Assembly (NCBI GenBank): GCA_019347945.1
Contig: JAHWKK010000003.1
Span: 157,059-221,058 of the forward strand
Source of the DNA: Acidobacteriota bacterium
Lineage (GTDB): Bacteria > Acidobacteriota > Thermoanaerobaculia > Gp7-AA8 > JAHWKK01
Direction of reading: 5' to 3'
Length of the DNA stretch: 64,000 bases
Every line of letters starts with the position of its first letter. The first letter of the stretch is position 1. A program made the position numbers and the translations under genes. This document shows positions 51,900-63,055 of the stretch, in pieces. The notes beneath the pieces are model-generated. The model was not told the origin of the DNA. It did no database searches and worked only from the letters and a program-made list of their open reading frames with translations.

Positions 51900-52676
51900 T
51901 CATCGTGGGGTCAGAACTGTGACGAATTGATTGTCGTTGGAGGTGGTGCTCACGAAGGCCCAGAGACCGACGCTCTCCTCCCCACTGATTTCGACTCTCA
52001 GCTGGTCCCATCCCTCCAGCTCCTGCAGAGCCGGGAGTGATATCTGGGCATAACCTGGGGTGTGGAACGGGTCGAGCGGAACAGGCGTCAACGTTACCGG
52101 GAAGTCAGTCAGAAGAACATCGGTGTCGTCATCGTTCAATTCGCGGTTGGGCAGGATTGCGTAGACCTTCACACGCGCCGATGTCGTCACCCCTCGTTCG
52201 AAGGTGTAGATCCTCAGCATCGATCGAAAGCCGTCACCGTTCCTGATGTCGGTGATTCCGAAGGGTTCGTGGAAAACATCGTCCTCATACACCACCGGGA
52301 TTGATGTTCCCCATGTTTCCTTCTCACGGGAGAGGTCTCTCACGCGGAGGTTGATGTCGATGTTTTCGATGGCGTCGCAACCGAGGACCGTCAGATACTC
52401 ATCATGGAAGCTGGGAATCGCGGTGCTGCCGGGCTCGACGGTAGCAGTTGGACACGGCGGAAGCCCGCAATCCCTGAAGATCCCGCCGACGAAGACCGGC
52501 TCCTCTCCGCGATTCGAAATCGTCAGGTAGGTTTGCCAGATCGAGCCGAAAGCTCCTGGTACCCCATCGGCGATGACAGGTACGAGAATTCGCTGCTCGC
52601 ACGGAGCGTCCTGTGCGCCGGCCGTAACAGCCAGCGAAAAGATTACTGCGATGATTGTCAACCGTTGTTGCTTCAT
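51900..52676 (-). CDS. Secreted beta-rich protein of unknown function
   Basis: 258 residues with signal peptide (LTIIAVIFSLAVTAGAQ). The body reads as an immunoglobulin-like or jelly-roll secreted domain: GSIWQTYLTISNRGEEPVFVGG, FRSMLRIYTFE, SARVKVYAI, and a closing LWAFVSTTSNDNQFVTVLTP. The closing W-A-x-x-(S/T)-x-T-N-D-N motif resembles the end of the duplicated secreted proteins at 11.8-14.4 kb (WLAYGTTNDN), so all three may share a fold. Four cysteines near residues 25-90 could pair. Function unknown. Confidence 0.72.
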   Translation of the reverse strand: MKQQRLTIIAVIFSLAVTAGAQDAPCEQRILVPVIADGVPGAFGSIWQTYLTISNRGEEPVFVGGIFRDCGLPPCPTATVEPGSTAIPSFHDEYLTVLGCDAIENIDINLRVRDLSREKETWGTSIPVVYEDDVFHEPFGITDIRNGDGFRSMLRIYTFERGVTTSARVKVYAILPNRELNDDDTDVLLTDFPVTLTPVPLDPFHTPGYAQISLPALQELEGWDQLRVEISGEESVGLWAFVSTTSNDNQFVTVLTPR

Positions 52677-52907
52677 TTCATCCTCTCAGTCGTTGAGTTG
52701 ATCCCCGCCGCGATATGCGCGAGAATCCCGAACCTCCCAATACAGAGGCGTAGCAGGGGCCTGCGGTGCGTCGAGTACGCCTCCGATACATCTACCGATT
52801 TTGGGAACATGGTGACGAGAAAGAAGCGGGGCGACGTAGAATTCCGGCCACCGGCCACCGAAAACCGGCAACCGAAACAGGTACCATCTGCCGGGTGTGA
52901 GGCGGGC

Positions 52908-55349
52908 ATGAGAAAGATCTCCCATTATCGGATCCTCGACAAGCTGGGCGCCGGAGGAATGGGCGAGGTCTATCTCGCTGAAGATCTTTCGCTCGGACGA
53001 AAGGTGGCGATCAAGGTCCTTCCGGAACAGTTCACGCAGGATCGTTCCCGCCTCGAGAGGTTCGAGCGGGAGGCGCGTGCGGTCTCCGCGCTCAATCACC
53101 CGAACGTCCTGACCATCTTCGAGATCGGCGAATACGAGGGAGAGCACTTTCTCGCGGTCGAGTACATCGACGGAGAAACGCTGCGGGAGCGGATTCGTCG
53201 AGGTCCGATGACCGTCGGTGAGGTGATCGAGGTCGCGAGCGGGATCGCCGCCGCTCTCGCCGAAGCGCATACGGCCGGCGTGATCCACCGGGACATCAAG
53301 CCGGAAAACGTCATGATCCGGCGCGATGGGCTGGTCAAGGTGCTCGACTTCGGTCTCGCCAAGCGAGCGGAGAGCGTGGATCCGGGCGCGCCGACGGTCG
53401 TGCGGGCGACTGCCCCGGGGACGATCATGGGCACGGTCACGTACATGTCGCCCGAACAGGCGCGAGGACTCGAGGTCGACGCCAGAACCGACCTCTTCAG
53501 CCTCGGTGCGGTCCTCTACGAGATGCTCACCGGGCGGACACCGTTCGCGGGGAAGACCAATACGGACGTTCTCGCCGCCATCATCGGTTCCGAGCCACTG
53601 CCGATTTCACGTTTCGCCGGCGACGCACCACGTGAAGTTCACTGGATCACTCAAAAGGCGCTGCACAAGGAGCGGGACGAGCGGTACCAATCCGCGAAGG
53701 AGATGCTGGCGGATCTTCGTCGTGTGAAGCGGGACGTCGAGTCGGGCGTCCCGGCCGCCGGAGATCCCGCAGCGGCGTCCACGATCGCGTCGGACGACAG
53801 GGTGTCGGGCTCACCGACCGATCCCGCGACGACCGTCTCGAGCGCAGAGTACGTGATGTCAGGCATCCGGAAGCACAGAACCGCTTTCGCGATAGTCATC
53901 GTTGCCGTCGTTTCGGCGATTCTGATCGCAGGACTTTTCTCGCTCCGGTCGACGCCGATCGATTCCGTGGCGGTGCTTCCGTTCGAGTATGCGGAGGGGG
54001 ATCCGGACTCGGAGTATCTGGCGGACGGTCTGACCGAGAGTCTGATCAACAGCCTATCGGAGATCGACGGACTGAGGGTCGTGCCGAGAAGTCTGGTCTT
54101 CGCGTACAAGGGATCGCCCCAATCGATCGAGGAGATCGCCTCGGATCTCGGGGCGCGGGCGGTGGTGACCGGTCGCATTCTGAAAAACGGCGAGCGGGTT
54201 GACGTTCAGGTCGATCTGGTCGACGTCGAATCGAGCGCGCAGCTATGGGGTGACCGGTTTGCCGGCAATGAATCAGACGTGATGGAGGTGCACCGTCGGA
54301 TCACGCAGGCGATCTCGGGACGAATCCGCCCCGCGATGGACGAGTCGGAGCGAAGCCGCGTCGAGAAGGCCTACGCCGGCGATCCGGAGGCATACGACCT
54401 TTATCTCAGAGGACTGTATCTCTGGAATCAACGCACTCCCGACGACATCATGCGATCGATCGATCTGTATCGGGAGGCGCTCGATCGCGATCCGACATTT
54501 GCGGAGGCCTGGGCGGCGCTCTCGAATGCCTACACGATTCTGCCGACCTACAGGCTGATGAGCCCCAACGAAGCCTTTCCGAAGTCGAAGGAAGCGGCCC
54601 GGCGCGCTCTCGAGCTCGATCCGGACCTCGCACCACCCTACGCGGCGCTCGCAGCGGCGCTTTTCGAGCATGACTACAATCCGGCCGAGGCGGAAAGGCA
54701 CTATCGCCGGGCGATCGAGCTCGATCCCGACTATCCTGCCGCGCGCTACTGGTACTCGGAGTTTCTGGTGGCGATGGGGAGGCCACGCGAAGCCCTCGAC
54801 CAGGCGTTGGCCGCTCGGAAGGCAGATCCGCTCTCGATCGCGGCGGCTCAGACCGTTGTCGGAGCCTACATCGCACTGGGTGATTTCGAGAAGGCATGGG
54901 ACGCGATTCGCGTATCGGAGCAGATCGATCCCGACTTCCCCAATCTTTATCTGATGCGCGGCATCGTTCTGTTCAATCAGGGCCGCGAGGAGGAAGCCGC
55001 AGATCAAATGGAAGAGTTCGCCGCCGCGACTGGTGATCTCCCAGCGGCGGTCTGGGCACATCAACTTCGAGGCGAACGAGCCGAGGCGCTGCGGCTCGCG
55101 CGCGAGCTCGAGCAGCGGGCACTGGCCGGGGACTCTCCGGCGTACGGCGTTGCCATGAGCTTCGCCGCCCTCGGAATGTACGAGGATGCGATGAATTGGC
55201 TCGAGCGAGCATACGCGAACCGTGAAACCTGGCACCTCATGTTCATTGGACGCGACACGCTGTTTGCGCCGATGTATGACGATCCGCGCTTTCAGGAGCT
55301 GATTCGGAAGCTGAGGCTGCCGCCGCCGACTATCTGGTCCACCGAGTAA
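52908..55349 (+). CDS. Membrane Ser/Thr protein kinase with TolB-like and TPR domains
   Basis: 813 residues. Hanks-type kinase at 1-270: GAGGMGEVY, VAIKVL, HRDIKPENVM (near 127), DFGLAK and SPEQARGLEVDARTD. A membrane helix follows (TAFAIVIVAVVSAILIAGLF, near 330), then a TolB/adenylate-cyclase-associated domain (VAVLPFEYAEGDPDSEYLADGLTE split over the segment, ARAVVTGRI) and ~6 TPR repeats to the end. This layout is typical of Acidobacteriota signalling kinases, with the C-terminus outside the cytoplasm. ATG chosen at MRKISHYRILDKLG; no strong ribosome-binding site. Confidence 0.92.
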   Translation: MRKISHYRILDKLGAGGMGEVYLAEDLSLGRKVAIKVLPEQFTQDRSRLERFEREARAVSALNHPNVLTIFEIGEYEGEHFLAVEYIDGETLRERIRRGPMTVGEVIEVASGIAAALAEAHTAGVIHRDIKPENVMIRRDGLVKVLDFGLAKRAESVDPGAPTVVRATAPGTIMGTVTYMSPEQARGLEVDARTDLFSLGAVLYEMLTGRTPFAGKTNTDVLAAIIGSEPLPISRFAGDAPREVHWITQKALHKERDERYQSAKEMLADLRRVKRDVESGVPAAGDPAAASTIASDDRVSGSPTDPATTVSSAEYVMSGIRKHRTAFAIVIVAVVSAILIAGLFSLRSTPIDSVAVLPFEYAEGDPDSEYLADGLTESLINSLSEIDGLRVVPRSLVFAYKGSPQSIEEIASDLGARAVVTGRILKNGERVDVQVDLVDVESSAQLWGDRFAGNESDVMEVHRRITQAISGRIRPAMDESERSRVEKAYAGDPEAYDLYLRGLYLWNQRTPDDIMRSIDLYREALDRDPTFAEAWAALSNAYTILPTYRLMSPNEAFPKSKEAARRALELDPDLAPPYAALAAALFEHDYNPAEAERHYRRAIELDPDYPAARYWYSEFLVAMGRPREALDQALAARKADPLSIAAAQTVVGAYIALGDFEKAWDAIRVSEQIDPDFPNLYLMRGIVLFNQGREEEAADQMEEFAAATGDLPAAVWAHQLRGERAEALRLARELEQRALAGDSPAYGVAMSFAALGMYEDAMNWLERAYANRETWHLMFIGRDTLFAPMYDDPRFQELIRKLRLPPPTIWSTE

Positions 55350-55352
55350 ACG

Positions 55353-55379
55353 AAAAAGGCCGCGCTCGAGAGCGCGGCC
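55353..55379 (-). terminator. Rho-independent terminator of ahcY
   Basis: Perfect 9-bp stem GGCCGCGCT / AGCGCGGCC with a 4-base loop. On the minus strand it is followed by five T. It lies 26 bases after the ahcY stop and just beyond the convergent kinase stop. Confidence 0.82.
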
Positions 55380-55404
55380 CGGACTGGAGTTGCGATTCCG
55401 AAGG

Positions 55405-56910
<1,506 letters not shown>

Positions 56911-57023
56911 TCAGGGGCTCCTCTTGATGCCGGCCAGCATATCCTCCGGCGGGCGATGGTCCCAACCATCAACATTGGCTCCGGCATCGTATTCCGGGTC
57001 CGCGCCCGCGCCGGACCCTTACA

Positions 57024-58433
57024 ATGACCCCGTTGAAAAACGCCCCCGTCACCAGCGGATCGAACCCGCTCTCGCGTCTCGGTCGGAGGATTGCCGATCT
57101 GAGTGAGAAGTACTTTCCCGATGCCTTCGTCTTCGCGCTCGCGGTCGTCGTCATCGTGTTCGTCGGCGGGCTCTTCGCGAGGGAGTCGCCGGGAACGCTC
57201 ACGAGAGCGTTTGGGGACGGATTCTGGCAGCTGATTCCCTTCACGATGCAGATGGTGCTGATCATCGTCGGAGGCTTCGTCGTCGCCAGCTCGAAGCCGT
57301 GCGCCCGCCTGATCGCCAGGATTGCCGAGGTGCCTGGGACTCCTCGTGGCGCCGTCGGCTTCACGGCTTTCTTCGCGATGACGACCTCGATGATCTCGTG
57401 GGGCTTTTCGCTGATCTTCACGGGATTGCTGGTGCGGTCGATCGTGCGCCGGATGCCGTCGGTCGACTATCGCGCGATCGGTGCCGCCGCATACCTCGGG
57501 CTCGGGAGCGTCTGGGCGCTCGGCCTTTCGAGCTCGTCGGCCCTGATGCAGGCGACTCCCGAAGCGATTCCCCCGGCTTTACTGTCGATCACCGGGGTGA
57601 TTCCGCTCAGCCAGACGATCTTTCTGTGGCAGAACCTCGTTCTCGCGGCCGTCCTGATCATCGCCTCGCTTCTGATCGCCTGGTACTCGTATCCGGCGGA
57701 GGGGGAGGCGAGAACCGCCGCTTCGCTCGGAGTTCATCCGGAAGAGGAAGCGCTGGACGAGCCGGAGGAAGCGAGGACCCCGGCCGACCGGCTCGAGACG
57801 AGCCCCGTTCTGATGCTCTTCGTCGTTCTGCTGCTCGTCATCTATCTCGCCCAGAAGTTCGTCGAAGAGGGAGCGGTCGCCGCGTTGAATCTGAACACGT
57901 TCAATCTGATCTTCATCAGTCTCGGGATGCTGCTGCACTGGCGCCCGCGCTCGTTTCTGAGGGCGGTCGCCCGTTCGGTTCCGGCCACCGCCGGAGTGAT
58001 CATCCAGTTCCCGTTCTACGCTGGCGTGTTCGGAATGATCGCGAACACGTCGCTCGAGACGAGGCTCTCCGAGTTTTTCGTCGGGATCGCGACGCCGGGC
58101 AGCTTCCCGATCGTCGTTGCGGTCTATTCGATGATTCTCGGCGTCTTCATTCCGTCGGGAGGCGGAAAGTGGATTCTCGAGGCTCCCTATCTGATGTCGG
58201 CTGCCAACGATCTCGAGGTGCACCTCGGATGGACGGTTCAGGTCTACAACGCAGCGGAGACACTGCCGAATCTGATGAACCCCTTCTGGATGCTGCCGCT
58301 GATGGGAATCCTCGGTGTGAAGGCGCGGGACCTCGCGGGGTATTCGATTCTCCAGCTGATCTTTCACATCCCGATCGTGCTGATTCTCTGCTGGCTGTTC
58401 GCTTTCACGCTCGGGTACATCCCGCCGATGTAG
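57024..58433 (+). CDS. atoE: Short-chain fatty acid transporter, AtoE family
   Basis: 469 residues, about 11-12 TM helices. Matches the AtoE/TIGR00366 pattern: FGDGFWQLIPFTMQM, TTSMISWGFSLIFTG, NTFNLIFISLGMLLH, FPFYAGVFGMI and IPSGGGKWILEAPYLM. Proposed to import short-chain fatty acids such as butyrate or acetoacetate; no acetoacetate CoA-transferase gene is adjacent. No Shine-Dalgarno before the ATG (TTACAATG), so the start could be leaderless or slightly downstream. Confidence 0.88.
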   Translation: MTPLKNAPVTSGSNPLSRLGRRIADLSEKYFPDAFVFALAVVVIVFVGGLFARESPGTLTRAFGDGFWQLIPFTMQMVLIIVGGFVVASSKPCARLIARIAEVPGTPRGAVGFTAFFAMTTSMISWGFSLIFTGLLVRSIVRRMPSVDYRAIGAAAYLGLGSVWALGLSSSSALMQATPEAIPPALLSITGVIPLSQTIFLWQNLVLAAVLIIASLLIAWYSYPAEGEARTAASLGVHPEEEALDEPEEARTPADRLETSPVLMLFVVLLLVIYLAQKFVEEGAVAALNLNTFNLIFISLGMLLHWRPRSFLRAVARSVPATAGVIIQFPFYAGVFGMIANTSLETRLSEFFVGIATPGSFPIVVAVYSMILGVFIPSGGGKWILEAPYLMSAANDLEVHLGWTVQVYNAAETLPNLMNPFWMLPLMGILGVKARDLAGYSILQLIFHIPIVLILCWLFAFTLGYIPPM

Positions 58434-58477
58434 AAAATCGAAGGTGATGGCCTGCGGAGTGGGCGCTGGCCCCCTGC

Positions 58478-61400
58478 TCAGATGCCGACGCGGGTCGTCT
58501 CGCCGTTGCGAATCGTGAAGGGGACCGATTCCGTTGCCGTTCCGGCGGAATCGAGAATCTCGAGCGTGTAGTCGCCGGGGGCGAGATGATCGAAGCGGTT
58601 CTCTCCCGGACGGATCGTGAATTGCGGAGGATATGCGAGCGCTACCTGTCTGCCGGCCGCATCGCGCATTCGAACGCTGACCGGCTCGGAGCGCGTCGAG
58701 GTCACGAGCAGATCGCCGCCGGTTCCGAGCGTGATCGTGACCGGCGGACCGGGAATCGAGACGGTTCGAGTCGCTCGTTCCAGGCCACGTGCAGTGACCC
58801 ATAGGGTGTACGAGCCAGGCGCGGCCTCGATCAGCAGTGTGCCGTCCTCGCGCAGAGGCGGCCTGGCGCGATGGACCTCACGTCCGCTACCGTCATAGAG
58901 GACGACCGAACCTGGAACGCTCTGACCGCTGGAGGCGTCGATGACGCGCAGGATGAGATCTCCTGCAGGAGCAAGTCGGAGGACGAGCTCCTGGGCGGCT
59001 TCGGTGCGAACGTCCGCGGTGGCCGTGGCCTGTCCGAAGCCGTCTTTTCGGGCGATGACGCTCCACTGACCGGCCGTAACGTCGTCGAATCGGAATCGTC
59101 CGTCGACGCCGGTGACCTTCCGCTGGCGCGACATCGGGGCGCTTCCCTCCGAAGCGATCTGAACGTCGGCATTTTCGACGGGTGCTCCGGCCGAGTCGAC
59201 GACGCGGCCTTCGATCGAGCCACCGCGAATGTCGATGTCGAAGGTCGCGTCGCGCGTGACCTCGTACGTCGTGTTGAACGCTCCCGAGCTCATGTCGAAG
59301 ACCGAGACGTCGTAGGTCCCTTCGACAAGCCCGCTCACCCGATATTTGCCGCCTGTCTCGATCGGCGAGTTGCCCTGGTTCCGTCCGGCGCGCCCCCGAA
59401 AGACGACGACGCCCGAGGTGAGCGGATTACCCCGGCGGGTGACGGTGCCCGATATCGTGAGACCTTCGACGAACCGGAGGTCGACAGACTGCTCGCCGCC
59501 ATTGACGACCTCGACGGTGACGGGCTCGGAGTATCGCTGGGCCATTCGATCGTTGACCTGTGCCATCACGGTAACTGAGCCGGTTGGGGCGCCTTCGAGC
59601 CGGAAGGTTCCATCCATCCGGAGCGGAGTCGTGTTCCCGATCGAGGAGTTTCGCGCCGAAATGGATGTCTTGCTGTAGAAGCTTTCATCGAGTCCGGAGA
59701 CGCGGCCGACAAGCGTACCGCCGGACTCCATGGTCAGGTCGATCGACTGGTCGCTTCGCATGTCGAGCTCGGCCGTGGCGGTCGCATGGTCTCGATGCAT
59801 TGCTCTCACCGTGTAGCGACCGGGGGCGAGCCCGTCGATCGAGAAATTGCCGGCCCCATCGGTCGTGATGTCGAACCGGGTGTTTGTCCGCTCGCTGCTC
59901 ACAGCGTGAACCTGGGCGCCGACGACCGGTCTGCCGTCACTCGTCCGGACTCTTCCGGTGAGCTCGAGTCCGGCTTCGAGTCGCGCGTCGACCGTCTCGC
60001 TCTGGTCCTCGATCTGCACGGTGCGTCGCGTGGGCTGAAGCCCGGTTCGGGTGAACGTGATCGTCCTCTCACCCCGCGGTACGTTGGTGAGCTCATATTC
60101 CCCGGAAGCATTCGTCGATGCGATCAAAGTCGAGAAGGGATTGAACGAGCCAGGCACGTCTGCCGACACGGAAACGTCCGAAAGAGCCATCCCGTCCGGC
60201 CCGGTGACTTTTCCGCTGATCGTCGCACCCTTTTCCAGTCGGATCTCGACCTGTTCCGAGATTTCGTTCTCCTCGATCTCGATTCCGTGAACGGTGCGGG
60301 AGATGAACCCGGGTGCCGAGACCGTCACCTTAGCGGTGCCGATTGGGACATCATCCAAAGTGAATCTTCCGTCCTCGGTGATGAAGGAATCGTTCTGTGC
60401 ACCCGACAGTCTCACCTGGATCTGCCCTCCCCCTGTTTCATCGCGGCCCGCCTGTGCCTGGAAGGATTTGACCGGGGCCCCATCCTCGTCGACGACCTTC
60501 CCCGCGAGCGTTCCTGTGGCAGGTAGCCGGATCGTCAGTTCATCGGACGGGAGAGTCACCGTCCGCATCTCCCTGATCGAACGCTCCGGATCGAGCGCGA
60601 CCAGCATCGTCTGGCCGTGCGGCAGATCCGGCACGGCGAAGGATCCGTCGGGCGCGGTTCGGACGTTGCCGGTATCGGCCCCGGGGACCAGCACCCTTAC
60701 GTCGGCCACACCCGCGCCTTCCTGCGTGACTACGCGGCCGCGCAGGGTGTGACCCGGGACGAGGCGGATCTCGAGCGGATCGACCCGCGGCACGATCTCG
60801 ATCGGGGTTTCCTGACCAGCGAATCCATCGGCTTTGAAGGACAGCTTCCAAAGTCCTTCTGCCAGCTGCATCGAGAACGCACCGTCGGCATCCGTGACCA
60901 GATTCGATTCGCGGGTAGCAACCCCGCCCGCGAAGCGGCGAATGGTTCTGACTCCTGCGATTCGATTATCGGCCGGAGCCGCTTCGATGACGACGCCGGC
61001 GACCGGAACACCCTCCTGATCGATCACGCGGCCTGTCACCTCGATGCCGAGCGGAATGGTGATCCGAAGATCGCGGCGGGTCTCTCCCGGATCGAGCGCC
61101 AGTATCGCGGGAGTCGCGGAGGGAAGTCCGAGTTTGCCGCCGGTGATCATCACCTTCGGCCCGGTCGAGACCGTGTTGATCACGAAACGGCCTTCCGGGT
61201 CGCTCCATCCGGAAGCCGGGCCTCCGGCCATGAGTCGCATCATCCGGCGCGGTCCGGCCTCTTCCCTGGCGGCGACCACGGAGGCGGCGGCAACTCCTCG
61301 TCCCGCCTGGTCGACCACCCACCCCTCCAGAACGGCAGCGCGACCGAGAACGATCGTCGAGACACTGTTCTCACCGCTCTCGAGAGAGGTCGAGTCGAAA

Positions 61401-62383
61401 ACGGATTCGTATGCCGGATGATGGACTCTGAACTGGTAGGAGCCCGGCGGAAGTGCTTCGAAGGTGACCTTCCCTTTGGAGTCGGAGATCCTGGTCGGGT
61501 CGGATGACGTGAGCCCCAGGCTGACGATCGCGCCGGCCACGGGCGCACCGCCAGGCCCGGAAGTGAGGGTCAGGCTCATCCTCCCCCCGGAGATCAGAGA
61601 GGGGGAGGCGGCGGTCTGACCGCGCCGGATCGAGCCGGTCAGGTTGCCGCTCGTGACCTGCAGCGTCTTCCAGTCCGCGGGAACGAGGGCGGTCCACGAT
61701 CCGTCGTCGGCGGTTTTCGCGAGTGATATGGGACCGTGCGCGATGACGGCGTCGGCAACCGGTGTCTCGCCGTCGCTCCTGACGATCCTGCCGGAGACTT
61801 CGACGAGCGACGGAACATTCACGACCGAGTCCTTCCGAAGCGTGGACGTCCAGATCTGTCCGGAGCGGATGAGGCTCAGCGAGGTACCCTGCCCGATCCA
61901 GGCCTCGGGGACTTCGATCGAGAGCTCGGCCGGGATGGTCCGGGTGATCTCGGCACCATTAGCCTCGATCACGCCCCGGGTGCCTTCGAGATCGGATCCG
62001 CGGAAACGGACGGTCACCGGATTGTCGACCGCGAGAGGAATGGCGCCCGCATCGCTTCCATTGAACGCGAACGTCGAACTGGGGACGTAACCCTCTTTTC
62101 GAACGACCATCGATACGGTCGGGACCTTCGAGTCGAGCTCGAGCGTGAAGCGACCTTTCCTGTCTGTCTCGACGGATGAGAGGGGCTCGCGCACCGTGCC
62201 CGCGATTAGTCGCTCGGCCCGATCGATGTTCGATTCCGGAGCATACGCGTGGACGGTGGCCGACGGAAGCGGAATTCCCTCGGTCGTCATCACCACTCCT
62301 CGAATTTCGGCCTTGACCGACGGCCCGATGACGAACAGGAAAAATGCTGCCGTCACCACTCTGGCGAGGTTAGAAGAGGTCAT
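58478..62383 (-). CDS. Giant secreted protein of carboxypeptidase-regulatory-like repeats
   Basis: 1301 residues: signal peptide (NLARVVTAAFFLFVIGPSVKA), then about 13 tandem beta-sandwich modules of ~80-100 residues. Each opens with a G-x-V-x-(D/S)-x-x-G-x-P-(V/L) strand (GKVVDEDGAPVK, GRVIDQEGVPVAG, GRVVDSAGAPVEN, GRVRTSDGRPVVG) and contains a D-G-x-F-x-(L/I/V) turn. This is the carboxypeptidase-D regulatory fold (PF13620-like), often in surface or fibre proteins. No catalytic domain, anchor or sorting signal is visible. ATG with GGGAG 6 bases upstream. Confidence 0.85.
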   Translation of the reverse strand: MTSSNLARVVTAAFFLFVIGPSVKAEIRGVVMTTEGIPLPSATVHAYAPESNIDRAERLIAGTVREPLSSVETDRKGRFTLELDSKVPTVSMVVRKEGYVPSSTFAFNGSDAGAIPLAVDNPVTVRFRGSDLEGTRGVIEANGAEITRTIPAELSIEVPEAWIGQGTSLSLIRSGQIWTSTLRKDSVVNVPSLVEVSGRIVRSDGETPVADAVIAHGPISLAKTADDGSWTALVPADWKTLQVTSGNLTGSIRRGQTAASPSLISGGRMSLTLTSGPGGAPVAGAIVSLGLTSSDPTRISDSKGKVTFEALPPGSYQFRVHHPAYESVFDSTSLESGENSVSTIVLGRAAVLEGWVVDQAGRGVAAASVVAAREEAGPRRMMRLMAGGPASGWSDPEGRFVINTVSTGPKVMITGGKLGLPSATPAILALDPGETRRDLRITIPLGIEVTGRVIDQEGVPVAGVVIEAAPADNRIAGVRTIRRFAGGVATRESNLVTDADGAFSMQLAEGLWKLSFKADGFAGQETPIEIVPRVDPLEIRLVPGHTLRGRVVTQEGAGVADVRVLVPGADTGNVRTAPDGSFAVPDLPHGQTMLVALDPERSIREMRTVTLPSDELTIRLPATGTLAGKVVDEDGAPVKSFQAQAGRDETGGGQIQVRLSGAQNDSFITEDGRFTLDDVPIGTAKVTVSAPGFISRTVHGIEIEENEISEQVEIRLEKGATISGKVTGPDGMALSDVSVSADVPGSFNPFSTLIASTNASGEYELTNVPRGERTITFTRTGLQPTRRTVQIEDQSETVDARLEAGLELTGRVRTSDGRPVVGAQVHAVSSERTNTRFDITTDGAGNFSIDGLAPGRYTVRAMHRDHATATAELDMRSDQSIDLTMESGGTLVGRVSGLDESFYSKTSISARNSSIGNTTPLRMDGTFRLEGAPTGSVTVMAQVNDRMAQRYSEPVTVEVVNGGEQSVDLRFVEGLTISGTVTRRGNPLTSGVVVFRGRAGRNQGNSPIETGGKYRVSGLVEGTYDVSVFDMSSGAFNTTYEVTRDATFDIDIRGGSIEGRVVDSAGAPVENADVQIASEGSAPMSRQRKVTGVDGRFRFDDVTAGQWSVIARKDGFGQATATADVRTEAAQELVLRLAPAGDLILRVIDASSGQSVPGSVVLYDGSGREVHRARPPLREDGTLLIEAAPGSYTLWVTARGLERATRTVSIPGPPVTITLGTGGDLLVTSTRSEPVSVRMRDAAGRQVALAYPPQFTIRPGENRFDHLAPGDYTLEILDSAGTATESVPFTIRNGETTRVGI

Positions 62384-62476
62384 ACAATCTCCCTGATCAT
62401 TGGACGAAGTCGCACCGTCGTCGTTTCGATCAATCCCATTCACAGGCAGGCAAAATGTTCCATCACCGGAGGTCGC

Positions 62477-63055
62477 ATGAAGAGAATTGCTTCGTTTTCG
62501 ATCAGTCTACTACCGCTCGGATGCGTTCTACTACTGCTCGGATGCGTTGCAACCGATGGAGCGGATGGAGGGAGTGATGCCGGGAGTGCCGAAGCGCGAG
62601 ACGACTCGAACGTCAGGGAGGAGCCAGCGATGAAAGTTCTCGCGACGGGCGTCTATGGAGCGCTCGCCACGGGCAACGTGGAGGAGACCGGGAGACGCGT
62701 CCCGTGGATCGAGGTCGCGACAGACCGGACCACTTTCAGACAAATGTGGGCGAGCCACATCGGGTTGGCGGATGTTCCCGAGATCGATTTCGAGTCGAGG
62801 ATTGCGGTTCTGTTGCTGCTTCCTCTCCAGCGAACGGGGGGTTACGCGATCGAGCCGCATGGAGCGCGCATCGTGGAAGGTGATGTTCTCGAGATCGACG
62901 CAACAGTGATCGAGCCAGCGGAGGACGCGATCACGACCCAGGCCTTGACGTCTCCCTTCGCGGTGATCGAAGTGGAGCGGCTTCCTTTTGAACGCGTCGA
63001 CTGGCTGGGTGAGGGGCGACTCGTCGCTCGAAGGGAGATCGATTGGACCGACTGA
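62477..63055 (+). CDS. PrcB-like lipoprotein with duplicated lipobox
   Basis: 192 residues. The signal peptide carries two successive lipobox-like sequences (LPLGC and LLLGC) made by a 21-bp tandem duplication in the DNA. After an acidic linker comes a PrcB C-terminal-like domain (WIEVATDRTTFRQMWASH, SRIAVLLLLPLQRTGGYAIEP, EDAITTQALTSPFAVIEVER). PrcB-type domains accompany extracellular proteases or bind partners in the envelope; no protease gene is adjacent. ACCGGAGGTC precedes the ATG. It overlaps the next gene by 13 bases. Confidence 0.78.
   Translation: MKRIASFSISLLPLGCVLLLLGCVATDGADGGSDAGSAEARDDSNVREEPAMKVLATGVYGALATGNVEETGRRVPWIEVATDRTTFRQMWASHIGLADVPEIDFESRIAVLLLLPLQRTGGYAIEPHGARIVEGDVLEIDATVIEPAEDAITTQALTSPFAVIEVERLPFERVDWLGEGRLVARREIDWTD

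Noticed and set aside
56911-57023. SAH riboswitch upstream of ahcY
   Set aside because: No match to the conserved core sequences; the leader is only about 113 bases and holds a plain Shine-Dalgarno.
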